DNA of 64,000 nucleotides, taken from Stakelama flava. Its GTDB lineage: Bacteria > Pseudomonadota > Alphaproteobacteria > Sphingomonadales > Sphingomonadaceae. Below are positions 9,149 to 18,227 of this stretch, piece after piece. Each line of letters starts with the position of its first letter. Positions within the stretch are counted from its first letter, which is position 1. The translations under genes and the position numbers were made by a program. The stretch covers positions 1-64,000 of the forward strand of contig NZ_JAHWZX010000016.1 of assembly GCF_019351405.1 (NCBI RefSeq), in the 5' to 3' direction. Below the pieces are notes generated by a model. The model made no database searches, was not told the origin of the DNA, and was given only the letters and a program-made list of their open reading frames with translations.

Positions 9149-9378
9149 GGTGCTTCCTTCCAGACAGCGCGGGCCGCAATCAGCGTGATCGGCAAAGGAT
9201 CGACCATATCGCCCTTTTGCGCAAGAACGCTCGCCCCATTTGCGGTGCCGGGCACGGGAGTACCGACACATTTGCGCAAAACATTCACGATACTGGGAAA
9301 CTTTTGCGACAAATAGAAATTACAAGCGTCGCCGATGCGGCATCGGGCCGTAAAAATAACAAGGGTCGATTCGTCCGC

Positions 9379-12249
9379 ATGGGCAATATCAAGAAATTTA
9401 CCGCGCTCCTGCTACTCGGCACCGCGCCGGTCGCCGTTCATGCGCAAACCGCCCCGCAAACCGAGGATCAGGGCGATACCGGTGCAGTCACGGACAGCGG
9501 CGCCGACCTGCCGACCGGCACCGAAAGCGATATCGTCGTCACCGCCGAGCGCGAACGCGGCGCCGTTATCGGTGACATCAAACCCGAACAGACACTCGAT
9601 CAGGGCGATATCCGCGCCTATGGTGCCAGCACCATTTCCGAACTTCTCGACGCGCTGTCACCGCAAACGTCGAGCGGGCGCGGGCGCAGCAGCGGTCGCC
9701 CCGTCCTTTTGCTCAACGGCCAGCGCATTTCGGACTTTCGCGAACTTCGCGACCTTCCCACCGAGGCAATCGAGCGGGTGGAAATCCTGCCCGAAGAGGT
9801 TGCGCTGAAATACGGCTATCGCGCCGACCAGCGGGTGGTGAACATCGTTCTGCTCGAACGCTTCAACGCCTGGACGGTCGATCTGGACGACACGCTCCCG
9901 ACCGAAGGCGGCACGAACGACGGCGAAGCGGAATCCAATTATCTGCGCATCCGCAACGGCGGCCGGCTGAACGTCAATCTGGAATATGAAAACAAGTCGC
10001 GCCTGCTCGAATCCGAACGCGGCATCACTGCGTCGGACCCCACCCATCCCTATGATATTTTCGGCAATGTAACCGCGCTGGGCGATACGGGCGACGATAT
10101 CGATGCCGCCCTGCCGGTTTCGGTGGCGGGCGCTCCCGTCACGTCGGGCATTGCCTCGATCGGTGACTTTTCGACCACCGCCAACAGCACCGACACCACC
10201 CCCTACCGCACGCTTCAGGCGGCCAGCCAGCGCTTTGAGGTGAACACGATCTATTCGAAACGGATCGGCGACGTGTCCGCCACCGGCAACATCAATATCG
10301 AGCAGGAAAATACCCAGTCCTATAACGGCCTGGCGGAGGTCGGACTGACGCTCCCCGCCGATAATCCCTATTCGCCCTTTTCGAATGACGTGTCGCTATA
10401 CCGCTATGCCGGCACCGATCCGCTGACGCAGGATACGCACACGCTGACCGCGCATGGCGGCTTCACCCTGAACGGCGCGCTTTCCGGGTGGCAATGGTCG
10501 GTAACCGGCAATCTCGACCGTGAACAGGTCAACACCTGGACCCAGACCGGCGTTGACACCGATGCGGTTCAGGCCGCGCTGCTCGCCGGCGACAGCAGCG
10601 TCAATCCGTTCGCGCCCGAATTCCTGAACGGCGATCTGTACCGGCCGACCGACAGCGCGAAATCGGTATCGACCAGCGAAGAAGTCAATGTCCTGTTCAC
10701 CGGCACACCGCTCACCCTGCCCGCGGGCGAGGTGAATACCAGCGTGAAGCTGGGCTTCACGAACAGCGATTATGACAGCCGTTCGCGCAGCAGCGGGATA
10801 TTGCAGACCAGCGATATCGGCCGCAGCCAGGCCGATGGACAGATCAATATCGATGTGCCGATTGCCGATGCCGATCGCGGCGTGCTGCCGATCCTTGGCC
10901 ATGTGTCGCTGAACGGCAACGCCCAGGTGCAGCAGCTATCCGATTTCGGCACGCTGACTTCGATCGGGTACGGTCTGAACTGGGAGCCGATCGACGATGT
11001 GCGCCTGCTCGTCTCGATCACCGATGAAGACGGCGCGCCGACCGCCGCTCAGCTTGGCGGCGCGGTCATCACCACGCCGAACAGCCGGATCTTCGACTAT
11101 GTCACCGGCGAAACGGTAGACATCACCCGCATTTCGGGTGGCAATCCGGATCTGGTCGCCGACAACCGGCATGTGATGAAAATCGGCCTGAACGCAAAAC
11201 CGCTCAGCGATCCCGATCTTCGCCTCAGCGTTGAATATGTGAAGGAGCGCATCGACAATCCCATCGCTTCCTTCCCGTCGGTGACCGCCGCGATACAGGA
11301 GGCGTTTCCCGATCGCTTCGTGCGCGATGCGGCGGGCGATCTGGTTCAGGTCGATGCCCGGCCGGTCAACTTCCTGCGGTCGGATCGCCAGCAGATTCGC
11401 TGGGGTTTCGATTTCAACAAGCGGCTGGGCGGCAGCGCCTCCGACGGCGGTGGCGGTGGCCCTCCCGGTGGCGGCGGCCCCGGCGGCGGCCCTCCCGGTG
11501 GCGGCGGGCCGGGCGGCCCTGGTGGCCCGGGAGGCGGACCGCCCCCCGGCGACGATGGCGGCCCGCCCCCCGGCGAGCTTGCTGATTCGTCGAACAGCGA
11601 TTCGTCACAAAGCGGCCAGCAGCAAAGCGATCAAACGCAAAGCGCGAACGCCAAGGGTGAACAGGACGGACAGCAATCCGGCAACCAGTCCGAAGGGCGG
11701 CAGGCGTCGAGCGGATCGGGCAATCGGCGCAGCGGTGGTCGCGGTCCGTTCGGCCATCATGACGGCGGGCGGTTGATGTTCAGCGTCTATCACACGATCC
11801 ACCTGCAGGATCGGGTGCTGATCCGCGACGGCGTTCCCGAACTCGACCTGCTGAATGGCTCGGCAACCGGAAATAGCGGCGGCCAGCCGCGGCACGAGGT
11901 TGAACTGCGCGCCGGTGCGTTCAAAAACGGTTTCGGCGTACGCTTCAGCGGCGATTGGCAAAGCGGCACCGATGTCGACAGCGGGACGTCAGGCGATGAA
12001 AGCCTTCACTTTTCCAGCCTGATGACCTTCGACCTCCGGCTGTTCGCCGATCTGGGCAATCGCGACAATTGGGTGAAAGCGCATCCCTGGCTGCACGGCG
12101 TGCGGGTGTCGTTCGACGTCGACAACATCTTCAACGAACGCCAGCGGGTAACCGATTCGGACGGCACCGTGCCGATCAGCTATCAACCGGCCTATCTCGA
12201 CGCGCTCGGCCGCACGGTGAAGATCAGCGTGCGCAAGCTGTTCTACTGA
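9379..12249 (+). CDS. TonB-dependent receptor with Gly/Pro-rich insert
   Basis: 956 aa outer-membrane receptor. A signal peptide (MGNIKKFTALLLLG..., to about residue 23) is followed by the TonB box region (DIVVTAERE), a plug domain with PVLLLNGQRI and a beta-barrel closing with VKISVRKLFY. The start is the ATG before the signal peptide; the open frame extends far upstream, overlapping the divergent glycosidase gene, but no export signal lies there. A striking low-complexity block (residues about 690-794) rich in Gly/Pro and then Ser/Gln/Asn interrupts the barrel near its end. The ligand is unknown. Transcription appears independent, ending at the hairpin 46 bp downstream. Confidence 0.85.
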   Translation: MGNIKKFTALLLLGTAPVAVHAQTAPQTEDQGDTGAVTDSGADLPTGTESDIVVTAERERGAVIGDIKPEQTLDQGDIRAYGASTISELLDALSPQTSSGRGRSSGRPVLLLNGQRISDFRELRDLPTEAIERVEILPEEVALKYGYRADQRVVNIVLLERFNAWTVDLDDTLPTEGGTNDGEAESNYLRIRNGGRLNVNLEYENKSRLLESERGITASDPTHPYDIFGNVTALGDTGDDIDAALPVSVAGAPVTSGIASIGDFSTTANSTDTTPYRTLQAASQRFEVNTIYSKRIGDVSATGNINIEQENTQSYNGLAEVGLTLPADNPYSPFSNDVSLYRYAGTDPLTQDTHTLTAHGGFTLNGALSGWQWSVTGNLDREQVNTWTQTGVDTDAVQAALLAGDSSVNPFAPEFLNGDLYRPTDSAKSVSTSEEVNVLFTGTPLTLPAGEVNTSVKLGFTNSDYDSRSRSSGILQTSDIGRSQADGQINIDVPIADADRGVLPILGHVSLNGNAQVQQLSDFGTLTSIGYGLNWEPIDDVRLLVSITDEDGAPTAAQLGGAVITTPNSRIFDYVTGETVDITRISGGNPDLVADNRHVMKIGLNAKPLSDPDLRLSVEYVKERIDNPIASFPSVTAAIQEAFPDRFVRDAAGDLVQVDARPVNFLRSDRQQIRWGFDFNKRLGGSASDGGGGGPPGGGGPGGGPPGGGGPGGPGGPGGGPPPGDDGGPPPGELADSSNSDSSQSGQQQSDQTQSANAKGEQDGQQSGNQSEGRQASSGSGNRRSGGRGPFGHHDGGRLMFSVYHTIHLQDRVLIRDGVPELDLLNGSATGNSGGQPRHEVELRAGAFKNGFGVRFSGDWQSGTDVDSGTSGDESLHFSSLMTFDLRLFADLGNRDNWVKAHPWLHGVRVSFDVDNIFNERQRVTDSDGTVPISYQPAYLDALGRTVKISVRKLFY
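11446..11760 (+). repeat. Low-complexity Gly/Pro then Gln/Ser/Asn coding repeat
   Basis: Within the TonB receptor gene, repeated GGT/GGC and CCN codons encode runs of Gly and Pro up to about 11580. A Ser/Gln/Asn/Gly-rich stretch follows to 11760, ending in FGHHDGG. The frame is intact, so this is an inserted loop and not damage. Confidence 0.85.
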
Positions 12250-12294
12250 TCCGCTGCGCCTCACCGGACAATATGCGATGATAAGCAGCTATAA

Positions 12295-12334
12295 GGGCAC
12301 CCCGCCGGTCGATCGAATCGGCGGGGTGCCCTTG
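12295..12334 (+). terminator. Hairpin terminator after the TonB receptor
   Basis: A perfect 12-bp stem (12295-12306 with 12320-12331) encloses a 13-nt loop and is followed by CTT. The T tract is weak, but the stem is very GC-rich and sits 46 bp after the receptor stop and before the next gene. Confidence 0.7.
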
Positions 12335-12434
12335 CCGATCATCGGTTGGCGGCCAGCGTCGTAGAAACCGCATATTTGCGCTTAACGCTTTGCTTACCGC
12401 GCCATGCGATTTTCGGACGGGATGGCGGAAAAGC

Positions 12435-13025
12435 ATGACCCGAAACGAACCGGATATGACATCGAAACGCGGCTCCGGACCACAGGCCCGCACGATATTG
12501 GTGGTCGATGACAATCGCACCACCCTGAATGTTCTGGGCCATCAGCTCGGCAAACTCGGTTACCTGCCGGTATTGAGCGACAGCGCGATCCGCGCGCTCG
12601 ATCTGATCGGTGCGGGCGGGTTCGATCTGGTCCTGCTTGACTACGACATGCCGAAAATGTCGGGCATAGAGGTGCTGCGCCATGTCCGCGCCGCGCATGA
12701 AACGACCGATCTGCCGGTAATCATGATGACGGGGCATGACGATGCCGCCGCGCCGGTCGGTGCGCTGGAAGCGGGTGCCAACGATTATGTGGCGCGTCCC
12801 TTCGCGTTCGACGTGCTGGCCGCGCGCGTTGCGCGCACGCTGCGGGACGCCAAACAGCTGGAAGAGCTCAAGCGGTTCAACGCGACGCTTGACGCGCGCA
12901 TCGCATCACGCGCGATCGAACTGGGTGAAACCCGTGTCGAACTGGCCAATCTGCGCCATGATCGGAAGCGGCTGGTCCGTTCGATCGATTCGCTGACCGC
13001 GCAGGTTGCCCGGCTCGGCGGTTGA
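12435..13025 (+). CDS. Response regulator, receiver plus C-terminal coiled coil
   Basis: 196 aa from the ATG at 12435 (GGCGGAA upstream); the open frame begins 45 nt earlier without a good ribosome site. The receiver spans about 20-135 with acidic pair Asp25/Asp26, phospho-acceptor Asp69 in LVLLDYDMP and Lys in the expected place replaced by Arg (ARPF instead of the usual KPF). The C-terminal 60 residues form a charged heptad-like helix and not a DNA-binding domain. It is convergent with the siroheme synthase gene. Loss of the conserved Lys could affect phosphorylation signalling. Partner unknown. Confidence 0.8.
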   Translation: MTRNEPDMTSKRGSGPQARTILVVDDNRTTLNVLGHQLGKLGYLPVLSDSAIRALDLIGAGGFDLVLLDYDMPKMSGIEVLRHVRAAHETTDLPVIMMTGHDDAAAPVGALEAGANDYVARPFAFDVLAARVARTLRDAKQLEELKRFNATLDARIASRAIELGETRVELANLRHDRKRLVRSIDSLTAQVARLGG

Positions 13026-13038
13026 TCTGGCAGGGCCG

Positions 13039-13818
13039 TCAGGCCGCCATGGTAAGGAACAGCGTCAGCCCCGGCGGCCGCTCCCCCGATGTCTGCGCAT
13101 CCCATTCGATGCGCACCGCATCGGCACGGGCGCGGTGCAGGATCGCCGCCGGAACGCCGGGGGTGTGGACGATATAATCGGCATTGGCGAGCAGCCGCGC
13201 CTGGCGCACGGTCAGTTCGTCCGGGTCCTCCGATCGCAGCGAAAGGTTCGCCGCCTCGCTAACCGGCTCGGCGGTCTCGCTCTCCAGCCAGCGATCGACC
13301 GCATCCTCGCCAAGGTCGGCCATCGGGTCCAGCTTGCCGCCGCGCATCAATGCACCCGACAATACCCGCCGCCGCTCGCCCGCATCGGGCCAGCGCTGGC
13401 GCATCGTCGCGCGCGCTTCGCCCAGCCGGGTGGCCAGCGTGCCGAGCCCCGCCGGGATCATCCCTTCCAGCCGCTGCCGCAACGCCGCGGCCAGCCCCGC
13501 TGATGCGCCGCCGGTCGAGATCGCGACGATCACGGGATCGCGCTCGACGATCGAGGGAAAGATGAAATCGCACAGGTCGGGCCGATCGACCGCGTTGACC
13601 AGAATATCGCGCTCGTGAAGCCGCTCGACGATTTCGCACGCCTCGGCGTCGCTGTCGGCGATCACCACGGCAAGGCGCGCCTGTTCGGTCTCTCCGACGA
13701 TTTCAGCGCCGGCGCGTTCGAGGATGCGGCGCTTGGCGTCCGCCGCTTCGCCTTCGCCGACCAGAATCACCGGCCGCCCGGCGACCTGAAGCATGACGGG
13801 AAGTCCTGAAAGGCTCAT
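13039..13818 (-). CDS. cysG: Siroheme synthase, precorrin-2 dehydrogenase/ferrochelatase part
   Basis: 259 aa matching the CysG N-terminal (Met8-like) domain: a nucleotide-binding VILVGEGEAADAKRR segment, the catalytic Asp in VNAVDRP, then CDFIFPSIVERDPVIVAISTGG. It would oxidise precorrin-2 and insert iron to make siroheme for sulfite or nitrite reductase. Its start overlaps the lysA stop as ATGA. The last 60 residues (SEDPDELTVRQARLL...) resemble only the first part of the SUMT methyltransferase domain, as if a CysG fusion had lost most of that domain. A separate CobA would then have to supply precorrin-2. Confidence 0.85.
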   Translation of the reverse strand: MSLSGLPVMLQVAGRPVILVGEGEAADAKRRILERAGAEIVGETEQARLAVVIADSDAEACEIVERLHERDILVNAVDRPDLCDFIFPSIVERDPVIVAISTGGASAGLAAALRQRLEGMIPAGLGTLATRLGEARATMRQRWPDAGERRRVLSGALMRGGKLDPMADLGEDAVDRWLESETAEPVSEAANLSLRSEDPDELTVRQARLLANADYIVHTPGVPAAILHRARADAVRIEWDAQTSGERPPGLTLFLTMAA

Positions 13819-15074
13819 GGCAACCACTCCGGTACACGTTCGGCCGCCATGACGGTGGCGGCCTGGATGCGGTCGGCGACAATGGCATAGCGATCGCCAG
13901 AAACCAAAACCTCCGGCACCAGCGACCGGCTGTTATAGGTAGAAGCCATGGTCGCCCCATAGGCGCCGGCGGTCAGGAAAACGCCCAGATCGCCAGACGC
14001 GACACTGTCGATATCGCGATCCATCGCAAAGGTGTCGCCGGTTTCGCAAACCGGCCCGGCGATATTGGCATTCATCGTTTCGCCGCTCGGGCGAACCGCC
14101 TGAAACTGGTGATACGCGTCATAAAGCGATGGTCTGGCAAGATCATTCATTGCTGCATCGACGATTACATAGGGCCGCGCAATACCGGGTTTTACCCATA
14201 TTACGCGAGTCATCAGCACGCCCGCATTGCCGGCGATCACCCGGCCGGGTTCGAACATAATCTCGACGTCCCAGTCCTTGGTGACGCGCGCGGCCATCTC
14301 CCCCAGGGCGGCGGGACTGGGCATTTCATCGCCCGGTCGGTATGGCACGCCCAGACCGCCGCCCAGATCGACCCGGCTGATGCGATGTCCGGCCGCTCGC
14401 AGCTCGGCGATCAGTTCGCCGACCCTGGTATATGCGCGTTCGAGCGGCGCAAGGTCGGAAAGCTGGCTGCCGATATGAATAGCGATCCCGCGCATATCGA
14501 GTCCGGGCAGCGCGGCAAGGCGCGCGAACATCGCGGGCGCTTCCGAAATGGGAACGCCGAACTTGTTTTCGGCCAGTCCCGTGGAAATCTTGGCATGGGT
14601 GCCGGCATCGACATCGGGATTGACGCGCAGCACGGCGGGCGCGGACAGTCCCTTTTCATGGGCGAGCGCGGCAAGCGCGATTCCTTCGGGTTCGTGTTCC
14701 AGATTGAACTGGCCGATTCCGGCATCGAGCGCGGCGGAAAGTTCCTCCCCGGTCTTGCCCACGCCCGAAAACAGGATGTCCTTCGCCTTCATTCCCGCGG
14801 CGAGCGCGCGCACCATCTCACCACCCGACACCACATCGGCGCCATAGCCCTGATTGGCGAGTACGCGCAGCACGCCCAGATTGGGATTGGCCTTGATCGC
14901 GAACGCGCAATGGACGCGCGGCAGCACGCCGACGCCTTCGCGAAAGACGCGGGCATGCCGTTCCAGCGTCGCCTGCGAATAGACATAGACCGGGGTGCCG
15001 ACTTCGGCGGCGATCTTTTCCAGCGGCACGTCCTCGCAGAACATGCGACCGTCGCGATATTCGAAATGGTTCAT
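13815..15074 (-). CDS. lysA: Diaminopimelate decarboxylase
   Basis: 419 aa PLP enzyme of fold type III converting meso-diaminopimelate to L-lysine, the last step of lysine synthesis. PLP lysine is Lys61 in CAFAIKANPN. The glycine-rich phosphate loop is VDLGGGLGVPY, and the active-site Cys region is AGPVCETGD. The ATG at 15074 was chosen over longer in-frame extensions because it gives family length and sits 5 nt after the upstream lipoprotein stop. It is third in the argH-lipoprotein-lysA-cysG operon. Confidence 0.96.
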   Translation of the reverse strand: MNHFEYRDGRMFCEDVPLEKIAAEVGTPVYVYSQATLERHARVFREGVGVLPRVHCAFAIKANPNLGVLRVLANQGYGADVVSGGEMVRALAAGMKAKDILFSGVGKTGEELSAALDAGIGQFNLEHEPEGIALAALAHEKGLSAPAVLRVNPDVDAGTHAKISTGLAENKFGVPISEAPAMFARLAALPGLDMRGIAIHIGSQLSDLAPLERAYTRVGELIAELRAAGHRISRVDLGGGLGVPYRPGDEMPSPAALGEMAARVTKDWDVEIMFEPGRVIAGNAGVLMTRVIWVKPGIARPYVIVDAAMNDLARPSLYDAYHQFQAVRPSGETMNANIAGPVCETGDTFAMDRDIDSVASGDLGVFLTAGAYGATMASTYNSRSLVPEVLVSGDRYAIVADRIQAATVMAAERVPEWLP

Positions 15075-15079
15075 AGCAT

Positions 15080-15325
15080 TCAGTCTGTTGGCGGAAGGTC
15101 GAAAGGATCGTCTTCGCGTTCGTGCGAATCGGTCAGAATGTCGTCGCTGCGCCGGGGCCGGGTGGCGGTACGCGGTGCCATCAATTGCTGGGCATTGGGC
15201 TGCTCGCTCGCGCCATAGGGGGCGGGCGGCAAGGCCTGCCCTTCCGGGGGAACCAGCGCGCTCTTCGCCCCGCATCCGGCAAGCGCAAGCGCGGCAACGC
15301 CGAAAAGCGCGGAGACCGGCTTCAT
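15080..15325 (-). CDS. Small LptM-type lipoprotein between argH and lysA
   Basis: 81 aa with a lipoprotein signal ending LALAGCGAK (lipid-modified Cys18), followed by a Pro-rich, acidic disordered tail. Small lipoproteins at exactly this position next to lysA are common in proteobacteria, and E. coli YifL (now LptM) beside dapF-like genes assists LPS transporter assembly. That role here is an inference from size and position. Its ATG overlaps the argH stop, so it is translated with the operon. Confidence 0.8.
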   Translation of the reverse strand: MKPVSALFGVAALALAGCGAKSALVPPEGQALPPAPYGASEQPNAQQLMAPRTATRPRRSDDILTDSHEREDDPFDLPPTD

Positions 15326-16704
15326 GCCCTGCCCTCCCGGCTGAGGGCATCGCGAGCGGCGGCGATCGCCTCTCGCACCCGATCGGGCGCGGTTCCGCCA
15401 AAGCTGCGTCGGCTGGCTACCGAGGCGTCGACGCTCAGCACGTCGAACACGCTTTCATCGAATCGCGAATCGATGTCGCGCAGATCGCCCAGCGGCAACT
15501 GGTGCAGCGCCACGCCGCGATCCTCGGCCAGTTTCACCGCCCGGCCGGTCACATGATGCGCTTCGCGGAAGGGCAGTCCGGCTTCGCGCACCAGCCAGTC
15601 GGCAAGATCGGTCGCGGTGGCAAAGCCGCTTTCGGCCAGGGCGCGCATCCGATCGGTGCGAAAGGTCGCGCTTTCCACCATGCCGGTCATCGCCGCGATC
15701 GCCAGCCCGATCAGGTCATGCGCCTCGAACACCGGCGGCTTGTCGTCCTGCATATCCTTTGAATAGGCGAGCGGCAGCCCCTTCATCGTGACCATCAGGC
15801 TGGTCATGCAACCGATCACCCGCCCCGCATGGCCGCGAACCAGTTCGGCGGCGTCGGGATTGCGCTTTTGCGGCATGATCGAACTGCCCGTCGACCATTG
15901 GTCGGAAAGCTGGACAAAGCCAAAGGGCTGCGATGCCCAGATCACGAATTCCTCTGCCAGTCGCGACAGGTGCAGCGCGCATTGCGCCGCAGCGGTGAGA
16001 TATTCGAGCGCGAAATCGCGATCCGACACGCTATCGAGCGAATTGGTCGTCGGCGAATCGAAGCCGAGCGCGGCGGCGGTCGCATCGCGATCGAGCGCAA
16101 ATCCGGTCCCGGCAAGCGCGGCCGCACCCAACGGACACCGGTTGAGCCGCGCCCTGGCATCCGCAAACCGTCCCCGGTCGCGCACGATCATGTCGTGATA
16201 GGCCATCAGATGATGGCCGAGCGTCACCGGCTGCGCCGATTGCAGATGGGTGAAGCCGGGCATCACCGAATCGGCATGTTCGTCGGCGCGCGCGATCAGC
16301 GCGTCGATCAGCGCGCAAAGGCCGGTATCGATCTCGTCGATCGCTTCGCGCACCCATAGTTTGAAGTCGGTCGCGACCTGATCGTTGCGCGACCGCGCGG
16401 TGTGCAGCCGCCCCGCCACCGCGCCGATCTTTTCGGTCAGCGCGCGCTCGGTCACCATGTGAATATCTTCGAGGTCAAGCAGTTCGGGCACGCCGTCGCG
16501 TTCATAATCGGCAGCGACGGCATCGAGTCCCTGCGCGATCGTCGCTGCATCCGCCGCATCGACGATCCCCTGTTTCGCCAACATTGCGACATGCGCCTTC
16601 GATCCGGCGATATCCTGCCGCCACAGCGCCTTGTCGAACGGGATTGACGCATTTATCACACGCATCACCGCCGACGGGCCGCCTTCGAACCGTCCGCCCC
16701 ACAT
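15322..16704 (-). CDS. argH: Argininosuccinate lyase
   Basis: 460 aa fumarase/aspartase-superfamily enzyme that splits argininosuccinate to arginine and fumarate. The signature [12 protein letters not shown] carries the catalytic serine loop, and [13 protein letters not shown] and TVGxH-like [13 protein letters not shown] motifs are present. The start is the ATG giving MWGGRFEGG, the usual N-terminus; upstream codons overlap the divergent TlpA gene. It heads the argH-lipoprotein-lysA-cysG operon. Confidence 0.96.
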   Translation of the reverse strand: MWGGRFEGGPSAVMRVINASIPFDKALWRQDIAGSKAHVAMLAKQGIVDAADAATIAQGLDAVAADYERDGVPELLDLEDIHMVTERALTEKIGAVAGRLHTARSRNDQVATDFKLWVREAIDEIDTGLCALIDALIARADEHADSVMPGFTHLQSAQPVTLGHHLMAYHDMIVRDRGRFADARARLNRCPLGAAALAGTGFALDRDATAAALGFDSPTTNSLDSVSDRDFALEYLTAAAQCALHLSRLAEEFVIWASQPFGFVQLSDQWSTGSSIMPQKRNPDAAELVRGHAGRVIGCMTSLMVTMKGLPLAYSKDMQDDKPPVFEAHDLIGLAIAAMTGMVESATFRTDRMRALAESGFATATDLADWLVREAGLPFREAHHVTGRAVKLAEDRGVALHQLPLGDLRDIDSRFDESVFDVLSVDASVASRRSFGGTAPDRVREAIAAARDALSREGRA

Positions 16705-16720
16705 CTGATTGGAGTCTGCC

Positions 16721-17302
16721 TTGCGCTGCGAAATTGCGCTTCTCCTCGGTCTCGCGCTTATGGCCGCCGGCTGCGATAGGCAATCGTCCGCGCCGGGGCA
16801 AGCAAGCGCGAACAGGTCGGATGATAGCATGGCTAATGACGACGCCTCGCAACCGCTACACGGATCGGTCGATCGCAGCCATGCGGGCGAAGCGGCGCCC
16901 GATGCCCGCTTCACCGATCCGTCGGGAAAATCGGTCACGCTTGCCGCATTTCGCGGGACGCCGGTGCTCCTCAACCTGTGGGCGACCTGGTGCCCGCCAT
17001 GCGTAGCGGAAATGCCCACGCTCGATACGCTGGCGGGCGATCTTGACGGAAAGGTGGCGCTGCTTGCCGTCAGCCAGGATCTGGGCGGCAAGGAACAGGT
17101 GGCCCCGTTCTTCGCGAAACACAAATTTGCGAATCTCCAGCCCTATCTGGATCAGCAACTGGCATTATCGACGCGCTATGGCGTCAACCTTCCCACCACC
17201 ATCCTGTATGATGCGAACGGCAAGGAGATATGGCGAGTAACCGGCGGCATGGACTGGACCAGCGAAAAGGCCCGCACCCTGATCGCAGAAGCAACCCGCT
17301 GA
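16721..17302 (+). CDS. TlpA-like thioredoxin-fold lipoprotein
   Basis: 193 aa. A lipoprotein signal (LALMAAGC) anchors a periplasmic thioredoxin domain whose redox motif is WCPPC ([13 protein letters not shown]), followed by the cis-Pro segment NLPTTILYD. Proteins of this type reduce cytochrome c or copper-protein cysteines. I chose the TTG at 16721 because GGAG lies 6 nt upstream; another in-frame TTG at 16709 is possible. It diverges from argH with only 16 bp between starts. The last 28 codons are duplicated 1.3 kb downstream beside tRNA-Gln. Confidence 0.85.
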   Translation: MRCEIALLLGLALMAAGCDRQSSAPGQASANRSDDSMANDDASQPLHGSVDRSHAGEAAPDARFTDPSGKSVTLAAFRGTPVLLNLWATWCPPCVAEMPTLDTLAGDLDGKVALLAVSQDLGGKEQVAPFFAKHKFANLQPYLDQQLALSTRYGVNLPTTILYDANGKEIWRVTGGMDWTSEKARTLIAEATR

Positions 17303-17330
17303 CGTAAAAGCGAATAGCGCTGAAAAGCTG
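17218..17330 (+). repeat. Direct repeat, copy 1 (intact tlpA 3' end)
   Basis: 113 bp covering the last codons of the TlpA-like gene, its stop and the left half of its hairpin. It is repeated at 18525-18638 with a few substitutions and a one-base length difference. This copy is the functional one because it keeps the reading frame and the full hairpin. Confidence 0.9.
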
Positions 17331-17337
17331 CGCTATT
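17313..17337 (+). terminator. Hairpin after the TlpA-like gene
   Basis: An 8-bp perfect stem (17313-17320 with 17330-17337) with a 9-nt loop, 10 bp after the stop. There is only a short T run, so it is a weak intrinsic terminator. The right arm is missing in the downstream duplicate. Confidence 0.5.
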
Positions 17338-17564
17338 TGGCGCAAACGCACAAAATACGTCAGGCCGCGCTTCATTTCGTGGCAGACGGGCGGCTCGAGA
17401 ACACGAGCACGAATGCGTTGTCCAAGAATGTCGAGATATCGATCGTTCACATCCGCAGTCAGCGAAACTGGTGATTATTCGGCCACGGCTGTATGAATCC
17501 CGTTGTTAACCTTCGGTCGCTATCCCTCCGGTCGGCTTGGACGATGAATGAGCGGAGAAGGGGT

Positions 17565-18227
17565 ATGTGGAAGATTGGATTTATCGCTGCTGGACTGGCG
17601 ATAAGTGGAAGCGCGCAGGCGCAGAATAATTACTATTGGCCGGCGCCAGCCCGTGTCGATGGCGACAAACCGATCCAGACCAGATTTTTCCCGATGGGAA
17701 CGCAATTGATGCTGCGGACGCGGACGGACGTATCAACGAAGGATGCTGAGCCGGGCGACCGCATCTATCTCGAAGTCGCCGAGAGCCTGTCTTATCGTGG
17801 TCAGGTCGTCGTACCGATCGGCGCTCCCGCCGTCGCGGAAGTAGTTCGAGCGCAGGCGAATGGCCATGTCGGCAAAAAGGGCAAGCTCGATATTCGCATC
17901 CTGTATGTCGAAACGCCTAGCGGACCCGTTCGACTAAATGGTCAGGCGCACGACGAGGGCGTCAGCGGCACTGCGGCGTCCGTCGCCACGATGGTATTGC
18001 TCAGCCCACTTGGCGGCTTCCTGATCCATGGCACGAGTGCAAGGATACCTTACGGTACGACGGTGAAGGCATATCTTGCCGAGCCGTTGAAATTCATGGT
18101 GCAGCCGCCGAATGAGCCGGTCGCGATGGTACAACCCGAAAGAGCAAAGGCGTTGCCGGCTACATTTGATCCGAACGTCTTCGGCGGATCAGGACCAGCG
18201 CCGGCCCTGATTGACGCCGGCGACTAA
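17565..18227 (+). CDS. Exported protein of unknown function in the insertion
   Basis: 220 aa from the ATG at 17565, preceded by GGAGAAGGGG at good spacing; an ATG 21 nt upstream is less likely. A signal peptide (MWKIGFIAAGLAISGSAQAQ) precedes a periplasmic or secreted beta-rich domain with PMGTQLMLRTRTDVSTKDA, then a hydrophobic segment near 145-165 (SVATMVLLSPLGGFLIHG) and a Pro-rich tail. TTVKAYLAEPL weakly recalls VirB10/TrbI-like beta-barrel ends, but I do not assign a family. GC and codon use are lower than its neighbours, consistent with transfer. Confidence 0.7.
   Translation: MWKIGFIAAGLAISGSAQAQNNYYWPAPARVDGDKPIQTRFFPMGTQLMLRTRTDVSTKDAEPGDRIYLEVAESLSYRGQVVVPIGAPAVAEVVRAQANGHVGKKGKLDIRILYVETPSGPVRLNGQAHDEGVSGTAASVATMVLLSPLGGFLIHGTSARIPYGTTVKAYLAEPLKFMVQPPNEPVAMVQPERAKALPATFDPNVFGGSGPAPALIDAGD

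Noticed and set aside
8992..9378. Upstream extension of the TonB receptor open frame
   Set aside because: The extra 129 codons overlap the divergent glycosidase gene, lack a signal peptide and have no supporting ribosome site; the ATG at 9379 begins a clear signal peptide.
14109..15218. Long + strand open frame across lysA
   Set aside because: It is antisense to the clearly assigned lysA gene and its codon pattern mirrors that gene; long shadow frames are expected at this GC content.
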